Part shown: positions 5,551 through 9,840 of the stretch, piece by piece | Position numbering within the stretch: position 1 is the first letter of the stretch | Layout of the letters: every line of letters starts with the position of its first letter | DNA from: Methanoregulaceae archaeon UBA288 | GTDB lineage: Archaea; Halobacteriota; Methanomicrobia; Methanomicrobiales; Methanospirillaceae | Direction of reading: 5' to 3' | NCBI GenBank assembly: GCA_002495225.1 | Contig: DAEF01000075.1 | Coordinates: forward strand, 1 to 9,840 | DNA length: 9,840 nt | Translations under genes and position numbers: made by a program | The notes under the pieces: model-generated | What the model saw: only the letters and a program-made list of their open reading frames with translations | Database searches by the model: none | What the model was told of the DNA's origin: nothing

Positions 5551-6339
5551 ATGCCCGCGACCTGGGACCCCGATGACTACGGTCGAAATGCCTCTGCTCA
5601 GACAGGATGGGCCGCCGGGCTCCTCCCACTGCTGGCCCTATCGGGGAACGAGGCGATCCTCGACCTGGGGTCGGGTGACGGCCGGGTGACGACTGGTCTC
5701 GCACGTCTCGTCCCGGAGGGGCATGTCGTCGGTCTCGATGCCTCGCCCTCGATGACCGCCCACGCCCGCCTGAACCATGCTACGGTCCAGCCTAACCTGG
5801 CGTTCGTCCTCGGCGACATGGAGGCGATCCCGTTCAGGGATCGCTTTGACCGCGTCTTTTCGAATGCCGCCCTTCACTGGGCGTACGATCATGCCGCAGT
5901 CGCGGAAGGGATCGCCGGCGCCCTGTGCCACGGCGGACGGGCAGTGATCCAGTGCGGAGGCAAGGGGAATGCGGCAGCGATGGTCGCGGTCCTCGAGGAT
6001 CTGATCCGGTCTCCCACGTGGGCACCGTACTTCTCGGATACGACCTTCCGCTATACCTTCACGGATGAAGCGACCTTTCGCGCACATCTCGAGAAGGCCG
6101 GCCTCGTTCCGTTCGAGGTCCGCCTGCTCCCGGTAACGATGACCGTGGCCGGACGAGATGGGCTTGCGGGATGGGTCCGGACGACCTGGCTCCGCTACAC
6201 CGGCCCCGTGCCGGACAACCGCCGGGAGGCGTTCGTCCAGGCACTGGTCGACGGCTATCTCGCGCGGCACCCTCCCGCCCGCGACGGGAGGGTCGAGGTC
6301 CCGATGGTCCGGCTCCAGGCGGTTGCCGAACGCCCATGA
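5551..6339 (+). CDS. Class I SAM-dependent methyltransferase, trans-aconitate 2-methyltransferase-like
   Basis: This is a small-molecule-type methyltransferase of 262 residues. The N-terminal WDPDDYGRNA (residues 5-14) matches the W-x-P-x-x-Y opening of Tam-like enzymes. SAM-binding motif I is LDLGSGDGRVT at 37-47, motif II GLDAS at 61-65, then GDMEAIPF (88-95) and SNAALHW at 104-110, the post-I/IV region typical of this family. The C-terminal half has the cap-like region ending GWVRTTWLRYTG. The true substrate is unknown; trans-aconitate is only the name of the best-known relative. The ATG at 5551 starts right before the conserved W-x-P-x-x-Y. A GAGAGG purine tract near 5514-5519 is better placed for an out-of-frame ATG at 5525, so initiation is unclear. 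Its stop overlaps the mtq2-like start as ATGA, suggesting coupling. Codon choice seems less strictly GC-ending than in ksgA, hinting at a different origin. Confidence 0.88.
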   Translation: MPATWDPDDYGRNASAQTGWAAGLLPLLALSGNEAILDLGSGDGRVTTGLARLVPEGHVVGLDASPSMTAHARLNHATVQPNLAFVLGDMEAIPFRDRFDRVFSNAALHWAYDHAAVAEGIAGALCHGGRAVIQCGGKGNAAAMVAVLEDLIRSPTWAPYFSDTTFRYTFTDEATFRAHLEKAGLVPFEVRLLPVTMTVAGRDGLAGWVRTTWLRYTGPVPDNRREAFVQALVDGYLARHPPARDGRVEVPMVRLQAVAERP

Positions 6340-6905
6340 CCGCCAGCGACCGATCCCAGGTCTACCCGGTCGAGGAGGACACCCTCCTGCTGCTCGACGC
6401 GGCCCTCGCCGAGGTGCGGCCCGGCGACCGCGTGCTCGAGGTCGGCACCGGGTCGGGCCACATCGCCGCGTCGCTCGGCGGCAGGGCTGCGCGGGTCGTG
6501 GCGCTGGACCTCAACCCCCACGCGGTGCAGGCAGCCCGGGCACGTGGAGTCGAGGTGCTCCGGAGCGACCTCTTCGCCGGCGTCCGCGGCCCCTTCGATC
6601 TCGTTCTCTTCAACCCGCCGTACCTACCGACGGCACCGGACGAGCGCATGGACGACTGGCTCGAGTACGCGCTCGACGGCGGCCCGGACGGGCGGCGGAC
6701 CATCGCCCGGTTTCTCGCGGACCTCGGGCCCGTCCTCGCTCCACGGGGCAGGGCGCTCCTCCTGGTCTCTTCGCTGACCGGTCTCGGCGAGGTCGCCCGG
6801 CTCGCGAATGCTGCCGGCCTCTCCGGACGAACCGTGCTCGAACGCCGCGTCGAGGGCGAGACGCTCCTCGTCCTCCGGCTCGAACGGGGGGGCGCGTACG
6901 ACTGA
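6336..6905 (+). CDS. HemK/Mtq2-type protein-glutamine methyltransferase
   Basis: This archaeal HemK2/Mtq2-like enzyme is expected to methylate the glutamine of the GGQ motif in release factor aRF1 (known for the eukaryotic relative Mtq2-Trm112; inferred here). The 189-residue product lacks the N-terminal helical domain of bacterial PrmC, as expected for this subfamily. It shows VYPVEEDTLLLLDA at residues 9-22, the signature opening of archaeal/eukaryotic HemK2. Motif I EVGTGSG is at 35-41, the acidic ALDLNP at 56-61, and the substrate-binding NPPY at 93-96, followed by the usual ALDGGPDGR at 112-120. The ATG at 6336 shares ATGA with the end of the Tam-like gene. A longer in-frame extension to 6171 exists but lies over that gene and has no family similarity. 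The usual archaeal partner order is directly after ksgA. Confidence 0.92.
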   Translation: MTASDRSQVYPVEEDTLLLLDAALAEVRPGDRVLEVGTGSGHIAASLGGRAARVVALDLNPHAVQAARARGVEVLRSDLFAGVRGPFDLVLFNPPYLPTAPDERMDDWLEYALDGGPDGRRTIARFLADLGPVLAPRGRALLLVSSLTGLGEVARLANAAGLSGRTVLERRVEGETLLVLRLERGGAYD

Positions 6906-7752
6906 GACCATCCGGCTCGCCGAGTGCGAGCCGCTCGACATCGACGCGACCCTCGGGTGCGGGCAGGCGTTCCGCTGGCGGCGGGACGGGGACCGCTGGG
7001 AGGGTGTCGTGGACGGCCGGTGCGTCCGCCTCCGCCAGGACGGGAGCCTTCTGCATTACTCCGGGGCCGACGAATCGTTCGTCCGGCACTACCTCGCGCT
7101 GGACCTCGACCTCGACCGGGTCCTTGCCGCGATCGACCGCGATCCGGTCATGGGGGCCGCGATCAGTTGCTGCCGCGGCCTCCGGGTCGTCCGGCAGCCC
7201 CTGTTCGAGTGCCTGCTATCGTATCTCTGTGCCACGAACACCAACATCCCGGCCGTGCGGCACAGGGTCGAGGCCCTCGCCTCGCGTTACGGCGAGCCGG
7301 TGACGGGCGAAGGTGAGATACACGCCTTCCCGTCGTCGAACGCGCTTCTCGGCGCCACCGAGGACGATCTCCGCGCCTGCCGTCTGGGGTATCGCGCCAG
7401 GTTCGCCCGGACAGCGATTGCTACGGTCCTGGCCGACGCAGAATGGGAGACGGCCGTCCCCCTTCTCTCGCACGACGAGGCCCGGGCTCGACTTCTGGAT
7501 CTCCCTGGCATCGGTCCCAAGGCGGCCGACTGCGTCCTTCTCTACGCACTCGGGCATCTCGATGCGTTCCCGATCGACGTCTGGATACGGCGCATCCTCG
7601 CCCGCCACTACCGGGTCGAACTCGAGGACGGTCCGCTGTCGCCGTCGCTGTACGAGGCGGCACGGGCCTTCGGGCGGGACCGGTTCGGTCCCTACGCAGG
7701 ATACGCCCAAGTCTACCTCTACGGTGCCCGGGCGCTTCTCTGCCGGGCCTGA
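6808..7752 (+). CDS. ogg: OGG1-type 8-oxoguanine DNA glycosylase/AP lyase (start codon uncertain)
   Basis: This base-excision repair enzyme is expected to remove 8-oxoguanine and cut the abasic strand by beta-elimination. It has the OGG1 plan. An N-terminal beta domain contains LGCGQAFRW (residues 49-57, compare SGQSFRW in human OGG1). The HhH-GPD domain contains LPGIGPKAADC (232-242), with the catalytic lysine K238, and the aspartate D257 in PIDVWIRR. The 19-residue K-to-D spacing equals that of human OGG1 (K249/D268). SYLCATNTNI at 128-137 matches the family's SxxCSxNNNI region. Homology begins only at about residue 34 (position 6907). The single ATG upstream in frame is at 6808, 98 nt inside the mtq2-like gene. 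No ATG, GTG or TTG lies between it and the conserved region, so residues 1-33 are suspect and the real start may be non-canonical near 6898. Confidence 0.9.
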   Translation: MLPASPDEPCSNAASRARRSSSSGSNGGARTTETIRLAECEPLDIDATLGCGQAFRWRRDGDRWEGVVDGRCVRLRQDGSLLHYSGADESFVRHYLALDLDLDRVLAAIDRDPVMGAAISCCRGLRVVRQPLFECLLSYLCATNTNIPAVRHRVEALASRYGEPVTGEGEIHAFPSSNALLGATEDDLRACRLGYRARFARTAIATVLADAEWETAVPLLSHDEARARLLDLPGIGPKAADCVLLYALGHLDAFPIDVWIRRILARHYRVELEDGPLSPSLYEAARAFGRDRFGPYAGYAQVYLYGARALLCRA

Positions 7753-7786
7753 CCTGCAGCCGCCGATGAAGCAGACCGCAGTCGGG

Positions 7787-8179
7787 TTATTCCGGGGTGT
7801 CGACGGTACGGATGCGGGGAACGGCCCCGGCCATCTGCTCGAGCACCCGTCGTCCCCGGACCAGGCTGAAGTGAAAGAAGCCGTTCTTGTCCTCCCTCGA
7901 CTCGATAGCGATCCCCCACTCTTTCAGGGCGCGGGCCGTAGCCTCAGCCTCCTCCCAGTCCTGCGCGGGCTCCGCGAGCTTGTAGAGCAGGGCAAGGTTC
8001 AGGCCACCGATCCATTCGAGCGGTGTCAGATCCCAGTCGATGCAGTCGGCGAGGCTCGCCTCGTCCATGACATAGAAGAATTCACCGTCGGCGCCCACCT
8101 CGAGCCCGTCCAGGATCTCCGCGGCGCTGTTCTGCTCGGCACAGGCACGGCCAAACGCCTGCATACTCTCCTCGCTCAT
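7787..8179 (-). CDS. Unrecognised small acidic soluble protein
   Basis: I do not recognise the family. With the start chosen here the product has 130 residues, is acidic, and has no membrane segment or signal peptide. It alternates predicted helices (EESMQAFGRACAEQNSAAEI, ALLYKLAEPAQDWEEAEATA) with short strands (EFFYVMDEAS, FFHFSLVRGRRVLEQ). Tandem helical pieces and W-rich DWDLTPLEWIGG are the most distinctive parts. The ATG at 8179 was chosen because AGGAGA lies eight bases upstream, and a TATA-like box at 8231-8240 would put the transcript start near 8209. An in-frame ATG at 8221 would add 14 hydrophilic residues but has its GGAG only two bases away. It converges on the ogg gene with a 34-nt gap. 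Its function is unknown. Confidence 0.75.
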   Translation of the reverse strand: MSEESMQAFGRACAEQNSAAEILDGLEVGADGEFFYVMDEASLADCIDWDLTPLEWIGGLNLALLYKLAEPAQDWEEAEATARALKEWGIAIESREDKNGFFHFSLVRGRRVLEQMAGAVPRIRTVDTPE

Positions 8180-8187
8180 CGGACAAC

Positions 8188-8240
8188 TCTCCTGATCATC
8201 ACTATTGGATTTGAAGTCCATTACTCCTTCTGTTTAACCT
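8188..8240 (-). promoter_or_regulatory. Promoter and ribosome binding site of the acidic-protein gene
   Basis: On the minus strand AGGTTAAACA (8231-8240) resembles an archaeal TATA box, and AGGAGA (8188-8193) sits eight bases before ATG 8179. The spacing predicts a leader of about 30 nt and favours 8179 over 8221 as the start. The same GGTTAAA core occurs before ksgA. Confidence 0.45.
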
Positions 8241-8585
8241 GGCGGTCCTTGGCCCCGTTATCGACGTTGAATCAGGACGGGCGGTTTGTGACCGCGTCGC
8301 CGGAATAGCGTCCTGCATCCGGATGACGACGCACCTGTCTTTCATAGGAACCCGCCACCTGTACTTCCTTCCCATATCCGGGTCACTCCCGGTGTGCAGC
8401 GGGCGAGCTTCACCGGCGATGGAAGAAAAGAATCCCCATCAGGCGTGTCTGCCCTGGACGAGCCGGATCTGATGTCGCCGCAGTCTCGCCTGCATGCTCA
8501 CAGCGCGTTGCGAATCAACCGGCGACGATACATGGAGGAGAGTTCTCTGGGAACCCGGCCCTCCATGCTCCCGACGGTGTTCCCT
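8241..8585. other. Gene-free stretch with decayed appearance
   Basis: No reading frame here has a ribosome binding site or recognisable protein. It holds an inverted repeat with perfect eight-base arms CATGGAGG (8531-8538) and CCTCCATG (8560-8567), and a T-rich tract on the minus strand (8422-8433) that could end the dehydrogenase transcript. GC content is lower and more mixed than in the coding regions. It may be the remains of a lost gene, but nothing can be identified. Confidence 0.5.
8531..8567. repeat. Inverted repeat downstream of the dehydrogenase gene
   Basis: CATGGAGG and CCTCCATG are perfect inverted arms of eight bases around a 21-base loop, 19-55 nt beyond the minus-strand stop at 8586. 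The position fits a 3'-end hairpin of that transcript, but there is no adjacent T run. Confidence 0.4.
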
Positions 8586-9650
8586 TCACCGTACATCTGC
8601 CGGATGCGGGGCCGGCTGCCGGAGCTCCTGCGCGAGGCCGGGATGCTGGATTTCGCTCTCTTGGTATATCTCCCGATCGGTCTGCGCAGTCCGGGTTCTG
8701 GCCAGGTCTCCGGCAGGCGGTCTGGAACCGCTCTCTCCCACGGCGGAAAAGCATTGAGCGATCCTCTCGCAGATCTCCAGGTTCGTGGTCGCCTCCTGCC
8801 GGGTGATCGGGAACGGGCGTCCCTCGCGGACGCAGTTGACGAAGACCTGGAGCTCGCGGTTGAGGGGCTCGACCCGGTTGACCAGCACCTTCTCGATCAC
8901 GTTCTCCTGGACGTACCGTTCGTCGACGGACTCGTATGTCTCCGGTCGACGGTAGATCGTCACCTCCTGGCTCATGAAGTCACCCTCGATCGTTCGATCC
9001 TCCTCCTCAATGTAGATTGATCGGATCTTCTTCGAGGACTTCCGGCTGGCCGAGAGGGAGACGGGGACATCGCCGAAGGAGAGCAACGCAGAGCAGACAT
9101 CCGGCGTTCCCCTGCTGACGACCTCGCAGTCCGCGCTCTCGAAGAGGTGCACCATCACGTCCACATCGTGGATCATCAGGTCTTCCACGACGGAGGTTCC
9201 GGTGATCCGCGTCGAGGCCGGGTTGTGCCGGCGGGCGTCGATGAAGAGGGGTTTCCGGATGATCTTTTTGATCTCCGTCACGATCGGATTGAAGCGTTCG
9301 ATGTGGCCGACCCCGACGATGAGGTCCGACGGGGCCTGGTGGCACAGCTCCCGCGCCTCTCTCACCGTCTGGCAGATCGGCTTCTCGATCAACATGGGGA
9401 CCTCGTTCTCTATTGCCAGCTTCGCGATACTGAGGTGGTACGGCGTCGGGACGCAGATGCTGACCGCATCGACCCTGTTCAACAGGTCTTCGGCAGAATC
9501 GGCGGCGATCACCCCGTTCTGATCTGCCACTTTCCTGGCGGCGGCAGTGTTGATATCGAAGACGCGGACCGAGTCGATATTCTTCATTCCCGCGTAGAGC
9601 CTGACGTGGTTCTGGCCCATATTTCCAGTGCCGAACACCCCCAGTTCCAT
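8586..9650 (-). CDS. Gfo/Idh/MocA family NAD(P)-dependent dehydrogenase, UDP-GlcNAc 3-dehydrogenase-like
   Basis: This is an oxidoreductase acting on a sugar or nucleotide sugar. The N-terminal Rossmann fold has GTGNMG at residues 7-12 and VFDIN at 30-34. CVPTPYH at 66-72 and the family EKP at 89-91 (K90 expected catalytic) follow. HIERFNPIV at 116-124 and EDLMIHDVDVM at 156-166 mark the C-terminal alpha/beta domain. The H-x-E-R-F-N-P motif recalls enzymes described as UDP-GlcNAc 3-dehydrogenases (GnnA type, also in methanogens), which feed diamino-sugar or surface-glycan synthesis; this substrate assignment is tentative. Family similarity ends with NLEICERIAQCFS at about residue 312. The last 42 residues (313-354) are Pro/Arg/Gln-rich and unlike the family, probably read-through after loss of an earlier stop. 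There is no Shine-Dalgarno before ATG 9650, and the TATA box position implies a leaderless mRNA. Confidence 0.9.
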   Translation of the reverse strand: MELGVFGTGNMGQNHVRLYAGMKNIDSVRVFDINTAAARKVADQNGVIAADSAEDLLNRVDAVSICVPTPYHLSIAKLAIENEVPMLIEKPICQTVREARELCHQAPSDLIVGVGHIERFNPIVTEIKKIIRKPLFIDARRHNPASTRITGTSVVEDLMIHDVDVMVHLFESADCEVVSRGTPDVCSALLSFGDVPVSLSASRKSSKKIRSIYIEEEDRTIEGDFMSQEVTIYRRPETYESVDERYVQENVIEKVLVNRVEPLNRELQVFVNCVREGRPFPITRQEATTNLEICERIAQCFSAVGESGSRPPAGDLARTRTAQTDREIYQESEIQHPGLAQELRQPAPHPADVR

Positions 9651-9670
9651 GGAGCGAGGATGGCAGTCAT

Positions 9671-9680
9671 AGTATAAAGT
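9671..9680 (-). promoter_or_regulatory. TATA box for the Gfo/Idh/MocA gene (leaderless)
   Basis: ACTTTATACT on the minus strand is close to the archaeal TATA consensus and stands out in GC-rich DNA. Its centre is about 25 nt upstream of the ATG at 9650, so transcription should begin at or next to the start codon. The intervening bases contain no ribosome binding site, which fits a leaderless message. Confidence 0.6.
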
Positions 9681-9747
9681 TGTAATTGCTGGACTTGATG
9701 ATCACAGAAACCTGCGGGATGTCACGGCTCACACTACTCTTCAGAAC

Positions 9748-9840
9748 TCAACGTACCCGAGAACCCTTTTCGAGAAACAATTTGTATTCTCCGGTCATGT
9801 GAAATCGGGTGCTCTTCAGCTTTGCCGGACCCACGTGGAG
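9748..9840 (-). CDS. C-terminal end of an unrecognised gene (5' end beyond window)
   Basis: The minus-strand frame running in from the right edge is open for 30 codons to TGA at 9748-9750. The encoded peptide (LHVGPAKLKSTRFHM, then TGEYKLFLEKGSRVR) has protein-like composition, with alternating charged and hydrophobic residues unlike the neighbouring non-coding frames. It is too short to assign. It lies upstream of the dehydrogenase on the same strand with 97 nt between them, so a related sugar pathway role is possible but the intervening TATA box implies separate transcription. Confidence 0.6.
   Translation of the reverse strand, partial: LHVGPAKLKSTRFHMTGEYKLFLEKGSRVR

Noticed and set aside
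6158..7303. Plus-strand frame of 381 codons across the mtq2-like and ogg genes
   Set aside because: Arg/Pro/Gly/Ser-dominated shadow in the wrong frame of two recognised enzymes.
7313..8308. Plus-strand frame of 331 codons overlapping the ogg 3' end and the acidic-protein gene
   Set aside because: It is a shadow of both genes, lacks a ribosome binding site and shows no recognisable motif.
8394..9020. Plus-strand frame of 208 codons opposite the dehydrogenase 3' end
   Set aside because: Over most of its length it is antisense to the recognised gene, and its start lacks a ribosome binding site.
1..9840. CRISPR arrays, transposases, integrases, toxin-antitoxin or known defence genes
   Set aside because: No spaced direct repeats and no motif of these families were found on either strand.

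Overview
The window reads as a high-GC archaeal chromosome, most likely a methanogen of the Methanomicrobiales (Methanoculleus-like). Evidence seen in the sequence: the archaeal/eukaryotic-type ribosomal protein L21e, RNA polymerase subunit F (Rpb4-like), DUF655, Pus10 and TrmY are all present. TATA-like boxes replace bacterial -35/-10 promoters. Strong GGAGG ribosome binding sites precede several genes. The genus is an inference. Most of the window is ordinary information-processing DNA, and I did not find a convincing new defence, mobile or biosynthetic system.

Layout. Positions 1-3688 (+) form one tightly packed cluster: the 3' end of srp54, trmY, pus10, rpl21e, rpoF (rpo4) and a DUF655/HhH gene. 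Spacings are -41 to +58 nt. From 3689 to 4497 the cluster is broken by a convergent small four-helix membrane protein gene (3827-4303, -) and a 194-nt divergent control region containing nested inverted repeats. The plus strand resumes with ksgA (4498-5367), which carries an odd C-terminal tail, and a 183-nt gap. A trans-aconitate-methyltransferase-like gene (5551-6339) then overlaps an mtq2/HemK-like gene (6336-6905), followed by an OGG1-type DNA glycosylase (to 7752) that has no good start codon. From 7753 onward the genes lie on the minus strand: an unrecognised acidic protein (7787-8179), about 400 nt without a gene, and a Gfo/Idh/MocA NAD(P)-dependent sugar dehydrogenase (8586-9650) with a probable leaderless promoter. 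At the right edge is the last 30 codons of a further gene (9748-9840).

How the genes fit together. SRP54 (protein targeting), TrmY and Pus10 (successive steps to N1-methylpseudouridine-54 of tRNA), L21e (ribosome), Rpo4 (RNA polymerase stalk), KsgA (16S rRNA dimethylation) and Mtq2-like (release-factor methylation) make a translation/transcription gene block. Pus10 makes the base that TrmY methylates, and the two genes share an ATGA stop/start overlap. Two non-core genes, the membrane protein and the Tam-like methyltransferase, sit at the points where the block loses its tight spacing. The right-hand minus-strand genes look unrelated, with the dehydrogenase pointing to surface-sugar metabolism.
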